64,000 nt of DNA from UBA9620 sp965220695 (GTDB lineage Bacteria; Acidobacteriota; Vicinamibacteria; Vicinamibacterales; UBA8438), in NCBI GenBank assembly GCA_965220695.1, contig OZ244838.1:3472001-3536000 (forward strand), written 5' to 3'. How positions within the stretch are numbered: position 1 is the stretch's first letter; each line of letters starts with the position of its first letter. This document shows, one piece after another, positions 49,866-58,631 of the stretch. Both the position numbers and the translations under genes were made by a program. The notes under the pieces were generated by a model that did not search any database, had not been told where the DNA came from, and saw only the letters and a list, made by a program, of their open reading frames with translations.

Positions 49866-50606
49866 ATGGGAATCCTCACGCGTCTGGAGTCCGGTCAATT
49901 GAGCGCTGTGGCCATGCGGCAGCGGTGTGTGATCGCAATGCTCCTGGCGGCAGTTGCCGCATCGGCCGCCGCGCAGACACCGGCGGAAATCGAGGCCGAG
50001 CCGATTCTGAAATTGCGAACCGGCGAGACCCGGGTGGCGGGTCAATGCCTCACGCGAGAGGAACTTGATCTGATCGCGGGCCTTAATGCGCTGCGTCGTC
50101 CAACCGTCGGCGTCGAGGGGGACGGCGACGACCCGGCGCCGTTCGACCCGCACTATTTCTTGGGCGCCTGGGAGGTCGAAGGGGTGCTGCCCGAGTCGCC
50201 GCTCGGCGAGTCGGCTGAATTCCTGGGAACCGAGACGGTCCGCCACGTGGGCGGCTGCACGTATGAGAGCACCGTCGACCTCACGGCGTTGGATGCGCCG
50301 GTCACGGTCGCGGTGCTCATGGAGTACGATCGGCGGGCACGGTACCTCGTGCGGCTCGAAGACGACAGCCGTGGCGTCCGATTCCTGAAGGTCGGTGTGG
50401 TCGGTGGTGATCCCGGGGGGTACTTCTCGCACCATTGGCGCGCCGCACCGGTGACCAGTCAGGGTCGCGAGGTAGTTCTGGAGGGCCGCACGTTCATCAC
50501 CTCGCCGGACAACTACGAAATGCGGATGCGAATAGCCGTGGACGGTGAAGCCTCCACGAATTTCGGGCGGCTCAGGTGGCGGCGAATCATCGACGGGGCG
50601 CAGTAG
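49866..50606 (+). CDS. Secreted hypothetical protein
   Basis: A 246-residue protein. The hydrophobic signal (CVIAMLLAAVAASAAAQ) is preceded by 18 residues if ATG 49866 is used; an internal ATG at 49914 (MRQRCVI) gives a more typical signal peptide. The mature part has HYFLGAWEVEGVLPESPLGE, a calycin-like or DUF1579-like beta pattern (LGTETVRHVGGCTYEST, DDSRGVRFLKVGVVGG) with no catalytic motif. I do not recognise a family with confidence. Confidence 0.8.
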   Translation: MGILTRLESGQLSAVAMRQRCVIAMLLAAVAASAAAQTPAEIEAEPILKLRTGETRVAGQCLTREELDLIAGLNALRRPTVGVEGDGDDPAPFDPHYFLGAWEVEGVLPESPLGESAEFLGTETVRHVGGCTYESTVDLTALDAPVTVAVLMEYDRRARYLVRLEDDSRGVRFLKVGVVGGDPGGYFSHHWRAAPVTSQGREVVLEGRTFITSPDNYEMRMRIAVDGEASTNFGRLRWRRIIDGAQ

Positions 50607-50621
50607 TCGTCTACGGCGCAG

Positions 50622-50636
50622 ACTCCTAGCGAGTCG
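50622..50636. other. Short inverted repeat between convergent genes
   Basis: GACTC-CTAGC-GAGTC lies in the 33-nt gap between two convergent stop codons (50606 and 50640). The stem is only 5 bp and there is no T-run. Confidence 0.25.
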
Positions 50637-50639
50637 ACA

Positions 50640-51845
50640 TCAGAAGTACCACGTCAGCGAAAGGTAGCCGGTAATACCCGCCAAGCCGTAAATGGACGGC
50701 ACAAGCTGGTCCGGCACGGCGTCGCTCTCGCCGACGCCGACGTACGCGCCGCCCGCCAACGACGCTTCGTCATTCAGTGAGTAGGCGAAGTTGGGCGCCA
50801 CGATTGCACTCCGATCGTTGAGGTTCCAGAGTGCGAATCCGCCGACGCTCCAGAGCGGGTGGATCTGATACGTGATCGCCGCGGCGGCTTCGTCCCGACC
50901 CAGCACCTGGTACTCTCCGCGGCGGAACTCGCGTGATTCGATGACGTCGGCGATGTCGGCCGGCGTCTCTGCGCCGCGCGCGTTACGTTGGTACTCCGTC
51001 GCGACGGTGAGATCGCGCCCGCCGACCTGCAGCAGCCGAAACATGCCGATGGCGCCCCGCCCGGAGACCGTCCCGTGGTGGTCCCGAACGATCGCCTCGA
51101 AATGAACCGCCCACGGCCCGATGCCGCCGGTCGCGCCGACCGCGCCCGTGGCATCGCCGTAGAGCGTGCCGCCCCACGCCGAGAGTCCCCAATTGCTCAC
51201 CGTCGTGAGACCACGTGCGAGCACGGTGACCTCGTCGCCCACGTCGGTGCGACTCGGCCGGAACACAAAATCAATCTCGCTGAGCGGACCTGGATAGATC
51301 CGCAGGCGCGCCGCGTCGATGCCGGCACGGAAGACCTGGAAAGGATCGGTGGGACTGAAGGCGGGAAACGGGTCGGCTGGCGAAAAGATCTGTGTCGTCC
51401 CCCACGAGATCGCCTGCCGTCCGACGCTCAACTCCATCGCGTCGGTCGGCGACCACGCCACGCTGAGCCGATCGAAACGATGCTGCCAGAGCACATGCTC
51501 CTGATCGTGGCTCGTGATCGTGCCCTGGAGATCGAACCACTCGCCGCCGCTCTGAATCGCCGACAGCCCGCCGAGCCCGAGACCGATGGCGCTGGAGGTC
51601 TGGCGGAGCGTCGCGGCGTGCTCATAGGCCGCCTCGAACGCGAACGGACCGAGTGACCGATCGGTGGCCAGCCGGAAGCGATTGATGTTGCTGACGCTGC
51701 TGTCGGCGAGGAGCGCCGAGCTGCTGAAGAGCGTGTTCGTCAGCACGTAGCCGGTGAGCCAGCCCGACTGCGCCGCCGCCGGGTGCACACCGAGGATGAA
51801 GAGGCTGGCGGCAAGCAGCGCACCGCCCCCCGATCGAGCTGTCAC
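50640..51845 (-). CDS. Outer-membrane beta-barrel protein of the Lol-like cluster
   Basis: A 401-residue protein with a signal peptide (ALLAASLFILGVHPAAAQ) and alternating hydrophobic strands throughout, ending LSLTWYF with the C-terminal Phe expected for an outer-membrane barrel. The segment ELSVGRQAISWGTTQIFSPADPF resembles DUF1302/alginate-export-type barrels. ATG overlaps the stop of the LolD-like ATPase (4 nt). It is therefore translated together with an ABC transporter and a LolA-like carrier, which suggests it receives or passes on the cargo at the outer membrane. Confidence 0.85.
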   Translation of the reverse strand: MTARSGGGALLAASLFILGVHPAAAQSGWLTGYVLTNTLFSSSALLADSSVSNINRFRLATDRSLGPFAFEAAYEHAATLRQTSSAIGLGLGGLSAIQSGGEWFDLQGTITSHDQEHVLWQHRFDRLSVAWSPTDAMELSVGRQAISWGTTQIFSPADPFPAFSPTDPFQVFRAGIDAARLRIYPGPLSEIDFVFRPSRTDVGDEVTVLARGLTTVSNWGLSAWGGTLYGDATGAVGATGGIGPWAVHFEAIVRDHHGTVSGRGAIGMFRLLQVGGRDLTVATEYQRNARGAETPADIADVIESREFRRGEYQVLGRDEAAAAITYQIHPLWSVGGFALWNLNDRSAIVAPNFAYSLNDEASLAGGAYVGVGESDAVPDQLVPSIYGLAGITGYLSLTWYF

Positions 51846-52543
51846 GTGCGCGTCTCGTCCGAGTCGACGCAGCCGTCCACCATTCGTACGAGACGCCGCG
51901 CCCGGTCCATGACCCGCGCGTCGTGGGTCGCGAAGACGAACGTTACTTCAAGCTTCCGGTTCAGCTCGGCCATGACGTCGAGCAGCGCCTCGCTGGCCGC
52001 CGAATCGAGATTCGCCGTCGGCTCGTCGGCCAGCACCAGCGCCGGCTTGCTGGCCACGGCGCGCACCACCGCGACACGCTGCTGCTGCCCACCCGACAGC
52101 TTTCCCGGCCGCCGGTCCTCGAGCCCGTCCATCCCGGTCCGCTCGAACAGTTCGCGCACGCGCGCGCGCCGTTCCCCGGCGGTGACGCCCTGGAGCAACA
52201 TCGGGAACTCTGCGTTCTCCATGGCGGTAAGCACCGGCAACAGGTTGTAGGCCTGGAAGACGAAGCCGACCTGTTCGAGCCGGAGACGGGCGATCTCCTG
52301 GTTGGACATCTCGCTGACCTCGCGCCCGGCCACCCAGACCTGCCCACGCGTCGGCCGTGTCAAACCGCCGATCAGGTTGAGAAGGGTGGTCTTGCCCGAT
52401 CCGGACGGCCCGGCGAGCGCTGTGAACTCGCCGCGGCTCACCGTCAGGCTGACATCGCGGACCGCCTCGACCTCCTCGGCCTCCTGGTGGAAGATCTTCC
52501 AGACCCCCCTGGTCCGGACGGCGGCGGTGTCGGCATGAGTCAT
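51842..52543 (-). CDS. LolD/MacB-type ABC transporter ATPase
   Basis: A 233-residue ABC ATPase. Walker A GPSGSGKTT, Q-loop in LEQVGFVFQAYNLLP, signature LSGGQQQRVAVVRA, Walker B ALVLADEPTANLD, H-loop in FVFATHD. The short form with the QAYNLLP segment is typical of LolD/MacB/FtsE ATPases that power FtsX-fold permeases. It lies 28 nt after the first permease gene. Confidence 0.95.
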   Translation of the reverse strand: MTHADTAAVRTRGVWKIFHQEAEEVEAVRDVSLTVSRGEFTALAGPSGSGKTTLLNLIGGLTRPTRGQVWVAGREVSEMSNQEIARLRLEQVGFVFQAYNLLPVLTAMENAEFPMLLQGVTAGERRARVRELFERTGMDGLEDRRPGKLSGGQQQRVAVVRAVASKPALVLADEPTANLDSAASEALLDVMAELNRKLEVTFVFATHDARVMDRARRLVRMVDGCVDSDETRT

Positions 52544-52571
52544 GGCGTTTCTTCTGAACGGTCCGGCGGGA

Positions 52572-53876
52572 TCAGCGGTCGAACTTCATCGCCTCGGTCA
52601 CGTCGATCCTCGCCGCCCTGATCGCCGGGTAGATCGACGCGGCCGCCCCCAGGCACAACATGAACGTGAAAATCTGGGCCATACGGGTCACACGGAACAG
52701 CGGCACGATCACCGGGTCGATCACGACGCCGGAAAAGGTCATGTCCTCACCCATCAACGCCGTGAAGTCGAGGCCGTCACCGAAGAAGAACCACGTCACG
52801 AACAAACCGGCGCCCACGCCCAGCAGCCCGCTGAGGGCGGTGAGCGTGAGCCCCTCGACCAGCACGATGGCGCCGGTCTGTCCCGGCGTCAACCCGAGCG
52901 CCTGCAGCACACCGAACTCCCGGTGACGGTGGAGCACCGACATGAGCACGGTGTTCACGACGCCGAACGCGATGATGGTGAAAAGGATCGTATAGACGAG
53001 GTAGTTCCCGAAGTCGTCGATCGCGACCGCCGACGCCAGCGCCGGGTTCGCCTCGCGCCACCCCATCACACGTATCTCGCCGCGCGCGACCGGTTCGGCC
53101 AGCACCTGCTCCAAGTGATCGGCGACCCCGCCCACCACCGCGCTGTCGCCAAGTATGACGCCGACGTTGGTGACGTCGCTTCCCGAACCGAGCCACTCGC
53201 CGGCAGTGGCGAGCGGGATGTGCATCAGCACCTGGTCGAGCTCGGGCACACCGCTCCTGAAGATGCCGACCACGCGCAGCAACTGTGCGGCGATCTCCCG
53301 ATCGGCGTCTTGCGCCTGCACCACGAGGCGTGACCCGAGCCGCAGATCCAGGCTGTCGGCGAGCCCGCCCGCGACGTAGGCGGCCAGGCGATCGTCAGGA
53401 ACCAGATACCGGCCGTCGACCACCTGGTCGTCAATCGCGCTGAACGCGGCTTCGGATGCCGGGTCGACCGCGATGATCTGCGCCGGCCGCGCCCCGGCCG
53501 CCGAACTCGCAAGGCCGTTGATGGTGAGCTTCGACGAGCGCGCGACGATGTGCGGTGCGATCTCCGGAGACTCGAGCGCCGTCTCGGCCGCGCGGCGCAC
53601 GTCGGCCGGCAGGCGATCCACAATCCGCCGGCTCACACGAAATTCGGGCCGCTCGACCGTGACGTGACCGGCGCCCGTCCGCACACCCGAATCGATCCAC
53701 GATTCGTGGGTCCCGTCACCAAGGGCGAACGAGAAGCTAAGCAGCGCGCCGCCGACGATCATCGCCGAGGCGGTCAACATCGTCCGCCGCACGTGGCGGC
53801 GCAGGTTGCGCATCGCGAGGACAAGGAGCACACGCACGTGCATCGGTTGGCGCGCTCGGGCGCGGGTTGGCGTCAT
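52572..53876 (-). CDS. FtsX-type ABC permease, second copy
   Basis: A 434-residue MacB/LolC-type permease: TM1 at about residues 25-50 (RRTMLTASAMIVGGALLSFSF), a large periplasmic domain of about 230 residues, and three C-terminal helices (YLVYTILFTIIAFGVVNTVL, LVEGLTLTALSGLLGVGAGL and MAQIFTFMLCLGAAASIYPA). FGVLQALGLTPGQ is the coupling-helix region conserved in FtsX permeases. The ATG overlaps the stop of the other permease (TGATG). The two permeases are homologous but clearly different. Confidence 0.92.
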   Translation of the reverse strand: MTPTRARARQPMHVRVLLVLAMRNLRRHVRRTMLTASAMIVGGALLSFSFALGDGTHESWIDSGVRTGAGHVTVERPEFRVSRRIVDRLPADVRRAAETALESPEIAPHIVARSSKLTINGLASSAAGARPAQIIAVDPASEAAFSAIDDQVVDGRYLVPDDRLAAYVAGGLADSLDLRLGSRLVVQAQDADREIAAQLLRVVGIFRSGVPELDQVLMHIPLATAGEWLGSGSDVTNVGVILGDSAVVGGVADHLEQVLAEPVARGEIRVMGWREANPALASAVAIDDFGNYLVYTILFTIIAFGVVNTVLMSVLHRHREFGVLQALGLTPGQTGAIVLVEGLTLTALSGLLGVGAGLFVTWFFFGDGLDFTALMGEDMTFSGVVIDPVIVPLFRVTRMAQIFTFMLCLGAAASIYPAIRAARIDVTEAMKFDR

Positions 53877-55135
53877 CACAAACCAGAGAGCGTGTCGGCG
53901 GGGGGAATGCGGGCCGCCCGAGCCGCTGGATAGAGCGCCGCGAGCAGCGCGGTGACGATCAATGCGACCGCCGTCCAGATCCACATCGGCACGTTGTACT
54001 CGACGCGCAGGTCGGGCACCAGCAGCGCGCCCATGAGCGTCACGTCGCCAAAGAGTGGACCAAGGCTTGGCGGCCAGTTGTGCCACCACACCATCAGCGG
54101 GAAGGTCATCACGGCGGCCAGCGCGAGGCTCATGACGCCAATGGCCAGCGCTTCGAACATCACGGTCTTCACGATCGACCACGGCGTCGATCCCAGCGCG
54201 AGCATGACGGCAAACTCCCGCCGGCGCTCGAATGTCGCCATCAACATCGTGTTCGCCACACCGAACAAGGCAATGGAGAACACGATCAGCAGAATCACCC
54301 AATAAAAGGATTCACCCAGCGCGACGTACTCGACCATCGCGGGGTTGAGCTCAGTCCAGGGCGTGACCGCTACCGGCCGGGCGGTCGTGTCGAGTGCAGC
54401 GGCGAGCCGGGCCGCGGTCGCCTCGGCGATCCATGGATCTTCGGTCGCGACCGCGATCTCGTGGATCCGACCCGGATCGAGCACGATGAGCGCCTGCAGG
54501 TCGTCGATTGGCATGACCACGGTCGAGGCATCGAACTCGATCAACCCCGTACTGAAGATTCCCGCGACGGTATAGAGGTCGTTGGCCATCGACCCGTCCG
54601 CACCCGAGCCCATGACCACGAGTTCGGCGCCGACGCCGGCCGAAAGCTGGCGGGACATCTCCTCCCCGATGACCAGCTCGTTCCGTCCGGCGACCGGCAA
54701 GCGGCCGTCGACCAGCGGTTCGAGAAAGCGGGTCAGCGCCACCTCTCGCCCTGGATCGACCCCCAGGAGCATCCCGGCCGATGTCGCCTGCCCGGAGCTG
54801 ACGAGCCCGCCAGCGTACACCCGCGGGGCGGCCGCCAGTACCGACGGGTCGGCATCGATGGCGCGCAGCAACGCCTTGACATCAGCGCCCTCGCGACCGC
54901 CGATGGTGTCGTACAGGCTCCGTTCCGGACGGTATTCGGCGTCGTGGATCTCGATCTGTCCGCTGACCAGAGAGGTCGCGTTCTCGACCATCTGGGACTG
55001 AATGCCGGCCGTCCACCCGACCAGGAACACGCACGCGAAGTAACCGACCGCGAGCCCGAGCGCGGTGAGCACGGTGCGCTTGCGGTTCCGTCCGAGATTA
55101 CGCCAGCCGATGCGCCGCCAGGGCGACTCGCTCAC
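53876..55135 (-). CDS. FtsX-type ABC permease, first copy
   Basis: A 419-residue permease with the same topology: one N-terminal helix (LGLAVGYFACVFLVGW), a periplasmic domain and three C-terminal helices, with FAVMLALGSTPWSIVKTVMF as the coupling region. Likely partners with the second permease as a heterodimer, as LolC/LolE do. It lies 6 nt after the LolA-like gene. Confidence 0.92.
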   Translation of the reverse strand: MSESPWRRIGWRNLGRNRKRTVLTALGLAVGYFACVFLVGWTAGIQSQMVENATSLVSGQIEIHDAEYRPERSLYDTIGGREGADVKALLRAIDADPSVLAAAPRVYAGGLVSSGQATSAGMLLGVDPGREVALTRFLEPLVDGRLPVAGRNELVIGEEMSRQLSAGVGAELVVMGSGADGSMANDLYTVAGIFSTGLIEFDASTVVMPIDDLQALIVLDPGRIHEIAVATEDPWIAEATAARLAAALDTTARPVAVTPWTELNPAMVEYVALGESFYWVILLIVFSIALFGVANTMLMATFERRREFAVMLALGSTPWSIVKTVMFEALAIGVMSLALAAVMTFPLMVWWHNWPPSLGPLFGDVTLMGALLVPDLRVEYNVPMWIWTAVALIVTALLAALYPAARAARIPPADTLSGL

Positions 55136-55141
55136 CGGCAG

Positions 55142-55924
55142 CTACCTCCCGCGCTGCAGGTTGCGCAGGGAAAAATACGATGGGTCGAGGTCGATGTCGA
55201 ACTCGAGCTCCTCGTAGTGCACCGTCGTCCGCTCGTCCGGCTTGTCTGCGGGGTACATATCCATCGTGCCAGGCACGAGCCGGCCGCTGAACTCCGTGAA
55301 CGCCCCGTGCTCCATGGTCCGGGCCAGCTCGCCGTCCTCGTCGTAGAACTTCGTCCAGAGCGGCATGTAGTCGTCCTGCCGCACGCGATACTCGATGCTG
55401 CCCCAGACCACGGCGGCCTCGGGCTTCGGCGTCAGCCGGAACTCCCACACGGACACGCCGTCAGGGTCGTCCCCTTCGAACGCGATCTCGACGTCATAGT
55501 CGTCGATCAGCCGGCTGTCCTTCACCAGATCGTCGTTGGTGAAGTGCGACCCCATCCACGCGCCGCCCATCATCGACGCCGGAACCTTGATCGTCCGGTC
55601 GACCTTCGGGAGGTAGTTCCAGATGTCGTCCTCCGCCTTGAGGGTCGCCGTACCGGCTTCTCTCTGCGGCGCGCGCAGGCGTATGAGCGAGTAGTCCGTA
55701 CCGAGCGACCAGATCTCCATCGTCATCCGGCGCTCCCAGTGCTCGGTCACCACTTCCATCGTCGCCACGCCGCGGCTCGAATCGCCCCGCATCATGCGGT
55801 CGACGCGGTCGATGATCTCGAGCGGATCCGTCTGGGCGGACGCGGTGGCCGCGGACGCCAGCGAGGCGGTCGCGGCAACGACCGCAATGGAAAGCACGCG
55901 CATCAGTATTCCGAACATCATCAC
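55142..55924 (-). CDS. Outer membrane lipoprotein-sorting-like protein (LolA-fold)
   Basis: A 260-residue exported protein (signal MRVLSIAVVAATASLASAATASAQ) of the COG2834 type. Blocks such as YSLIRLRAPQREAGTATLK, IWNYLPKVDRTIKVPASMM, GGAWMGSHFTNDDLV and RLVPGTMDMYPADKP are those of the large LolA-like family found beside RND or ABC exporters. It should form an open beta-sandwich that carries a lipid or acylated protein across the periplasm. First gene of a five-gene coupled unit. Three consecutive ATG codons start at 55924; a TACAAT box ends 12 nt upstream. Confidence 0.88.
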   Translation of the reverse strand: MMMFGILMRVLSIAVVAATASLASAATASAQTDPLEIIDRVDRMMRGDSSRGVATMEVVTEHWERRMTMEIWSLGTDYSLIRLRAPQREAGTATLKAEDDIWNYLPKVDRTIKVPASMMGGAWMGSHFTNDDLVKDSRLIDDYDVEIAFEGDDPDGVSVWEFRLTPKPEAAVVWGSIEYRVRQDDYMPLWTKFYDEDGELARTMEHGAFTEFSGRLVPGTMDMYPADKPDERTTVHYEELEFDIDLDPSYFSLRNLQRGR

Positions 55925-56079
55925 CCCCAGCCAGATATTGTAACGTTGTTGTGAGTCCGATCAGGTTATGCCCGGCCGGCACCTGCACCGCCTCTCGGAA
56001 GAACTGGCACCGTTCGGTCCAGTCGTCGCTGCGCGAGACGACGAGCACGCCGTCTGACGAACCGCGGTTGGCCGGGGCT

Positions 56080-57228
56080 TCACCGGATGCCCAGACCGAA
56101 CTCCGCGATCAGCTTGCGGTGCAGCTCGCTCGTGCCCTCGCCGACCTCCAGCGTCTTCGCTTCGAGCAACAGGCGGCCGACCTCGTACTCGGACGAGAAT
56201 CCGTATCCGCCATGAATCTGGATCGCGTCGAGTGCGTTCCGGGTGGCCGCCTCGCTGGCCATCAGCTTCGCCATGGACGCCTCCATGGAGCATCGCTCGA
56301 CGCCGGCGTCCTTCATGCGTCCCAACCGGTAGACGAGCGCCCGCGCCGCCTCGGTCCGGCAGATCATGTCGGCGACCTTCTGCTGCACCATCTGGAACTC
56401 GCCGATCGGCTGCCCGAATGCCCGGCGTTCCATGGCGTAGGGCAGGGTGAGATCCACCGCCCGCTGGGCCTGTCCGATGCAACGCGCCGCCACCGAAAAG
56501 CGGCCGGTATCGAGCGCGGCGCCCAGAATCGGGAACCCGCGCCCCACCTCCCCGAGCACCGCGTCATCGCCGACCTTCACGTCGTCGAAGTGCACTTCGG
56601 CGATGTTGTCCCGTTGCAGCGTCCGCATCGGCAGCGGACTGCTCTCGATGCCGTCCACCGACGGATCCACCAGGAACATCGTCACTCCCCTGTGCGCCTG
56701 CGCGGGGTCGACGGTGGCCGCGATAAGAAAGATGCCCGCCTCGGCCGCGTGCGAGATGAAGACCTTGCTGCCGCGCAAACGCCAGCCGCCGGCGGTCCTG
56801 GTGGCGCGGGTCTTCATCGACGCCAGGTCCGTGCCTCCGTCCGGCTCGGTCAGACAGGCCGACGCAAGCATCTCACCCGCCGCCAGCGGCGGTAGCCAGC
56901 GTTGCCGCTGTGCGGGCGTGCCGAACCGCAGAATCGAGCTGCCGACCAGTGAGTTGGCCACCGACACCGCCGACGCGACCACCCAATCGATCCGCGCCAA
57001 CTCCTCGCAGATGATGCCGTAGGTGACGACGTCACTGAACGATCCGCCATACGATTCAGGAATCAACGGCGCGAGGAATCCCAGCGGCGCCAATTGCCTG
57101 ATGATCCCCCGCGGATATACCCTGTCGCGCTCGTGCTCCTCGACCACCGGCAGAATTTCGCGCTCTGCGAACTCGCGCACGGCGGACCGCACCTGCCGCT
57201 GCGCATCGCTCAGATCGAAATCGGCCAT
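56080..57228 (-). CDS. Acyl-CoA dehydrogenase
   Basis: A 382-residue acyl-CoA dehydrogenase. LAPLGFLAPLIPESYGGSFSD, ACLTEPDGGTDLASMKTRA (FAD loop), GSKVFISHAAEAGIFLIAA, PYAMERRAFGQPIGEFQ and IQIHGGYGFSSEYEVGRLLLEAK with TLEVGEGTSELHRKLIA carry the family features, including a catalytic Glu in the last block. Start ATG 57228 (MADFDLSDAQRQVRSAV). Substrate unknown. It stands alone between the LolA-like gene and the antiporter gene. Confidence 0.93.
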   Translation of the reverse strand: MADFDLSDAQRQVRSAVREFAEREILPVVEEHERDRVYPRGIIRQLAPLGFLAPLIPESYGGSFSDVVTYGIICEELARIDWVVASAVSVANSLVGSSILRFGTPAQRQRWLPPLAAGEMLASACLTEPDGGTDLASMKTRATRTAGGWRLRGSKVFISHAAEAGIFLIAATVDPAQAHRGVTMFLVDPSVDGIESSPLPMRTLQRDNIAEVHFDDVKVGDDAVLGEVGRGFPILGAALDTGRFSVAARCIGQAQRAVDLTLPYAMERRAFGQPIGEFQMVQQKVADMICRTEAARALVYRLGRMKDAGVERCSMEASMAKLMASEAATRNALDAIQIHGGYGFSSEYEVGRLLLEAKTLEVGEGTSELHRKLIAEFGLGIR

Positions 57229-57320
57229 GCGCCGCAAAGCGTTCGTTCCGGTCACGCTCACACTGCTTCTCCTGCACCGCGCGTCGCTGGCGACGCCCGG
57301 CATCGTGCGCGCCGGCTCCG

Positions 57321-58541
57321 TCAGCCGAGCGTGGCGCGCGTCTCGATCGAACCGGCACCGGGGGCCGCGGGCACCGCCTCTCCGCTGCGCACCAGGGCGA
57401 ACCGCGTGCTGATCGGTCCGATCATCTCGTGGACGACCACCGCGGCCAGCACGACGGTCGACACCTGCGGGGCCAGATCGGCGTAGCGATCGTCGATGGA
57501 CAGCGTCAACCCGACCGCCAGACCCGCCTGCGCCATCAGCGCCAGTCCCAGGAACTTCTGCACCGACGGCTGCATGCCGAGCCACTGCGCCCCGATCCGC
57601 GCGCCGGCCAGCTTGCCGGTGGCGCGCGCCACTACATAGAGCAGGCCGGCGGCGCCCATGGTCGAGACCAGCGCGACATCCAGGTCGGCCCCGGCGATCA
57701 CGAAGAAGATCGCGTAGAACGGCGGATCCGTCTCCGCGAGCGCGCCGAACAACCGCCGGCTCTTCGCCGTGAGGTTCACCATCGTGGCGCCGACCGCCAG
57801 GCTGGAGACCAGCGGCGACAGGTCCAGCAAACGGGACACCCCCACGCACAGCAGGATCGAGCCAGCCAGCAGGATCAGCATCTCTCCGGTCTCGCGCACC
57901 TGCCGGGACCACCCGGCCAGCATGAGCCCCACCAGGAATCCGAGCGCGGCAGACCCGACGAGTTGCCAGACCAGTGGGAACACCGACCGGTAGAGCGTGG
58001 ACAGGAACGAGCCCCCCAACCCGGTCGTCAGGTCGATGAGCGCCGCCACGAGACTGTAGGCGATGATGCAGAATACGTTGTTGACCGCGATGATACCCAT
58101 CAGGTTGTCGGTCAGCGGACCAGCGCTGTCGACCTCTCTGATCACCATGAGCGTCGACGCTGGGGCGGTCGCGATCGCAATCGCGCCGAGGAGACCCGCA
58201 ACCTGCCACGGCTGGCCAAGCAGCAGCATCCCCACCGACACGAGCACCGCCGCCAGGGTCGATTCGATGGCGGTAAGGTACAGGATGTTCCGACCGATTC
58301 GGCGGAACAGCGAAAACTCGAAAACCGAGCCAATCGAGAACAGGATCAGTCCAAGCGCCACCTCGCTGAGCACCTGCAGCGCCGCGAGGTTGTCGTGGCT
58401 GACCCACTCAAGCACCGAGGGCCCAAGCGCCACACCCGCCAGGATATAGCCGGTCACCGCCGGCACGCGGAGGTAACGCACGAGGTGGCCCGCCAGCAAC
58501 GCCAGCAGGAGGATCAACCCGAGTGACGTCAGCTCATCCAT
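57321..58541 (-). CDS. CPA2 family cation:proton antiporter
   Basis: A 406-residue membrane protein with about 12 helices of the Na+/H+ exchanger (KefB/RosB) type. VRYLRVPAVTGYILAGVALGP, VLSEVALGLILFSIGSVFEF, LGAIAIATAPASTLMVIREV and VNNVFCIIAYSLV include the conserved helix-4/5 unwound region, although the Asp pair of the ND motif is not obvious (NNV, TAPAS). No C-terminal TrkA-N domain, so a plain antiporter rather than KefC. Confidence 0.88.
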   Translation of the reverse strand: MDELTSLGLILLLALLAGHLVRYLRVPAVTGYILAGVALGPSVLEWVSHDNLAALQVLSEVALGLILFSIGSVFEFSLFRRIGRNILYLTAIESTLAAVLVSVGMLLLGQPWQVAGLLGAIAIATAPASTLMVIREVDSAGPLTDNLMGIIAVNNVFCIIAYSLVAALIDLTTGLGGSFLSTLYRSVFPLVWQLVGSAALGFLVGLMLAGWSRQVRETGEMLILLAGSILLCVGVSRLLDLSPLVSSLAVGATMVNLTAKSRRLFGALAETDPPFYAIFFVIAGADLDVALVSTMGAAGLLYVVARATGKLAGARIGAQWLGMQPSVQKFLGLALMAQAGLAVGLTLSIDDRYADLAPQVSTVVLAAVVVHEMIGPISTRFALVRSGEAVPAAPGAGSIETRATLG

Positions 58542-58631
58542 TGCGGCGCGCCCGTGGCCACGACGGAGCCGGACCGGCCGCGCCCGTCGATGCCGGGAGC
58601 CTGACGCCCACGGCGGTGGTGCCGTCCGGGG

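Noticed and set aside
53867..55954. Very long plus-strand frame (about 695 codons) opposite the permease and LolA-like genes
   Set aside because: Arg/His/Gln-rich with no domains; it mirrors the codon pattern of the strong minus-strand genes, a common effect at this GC content.
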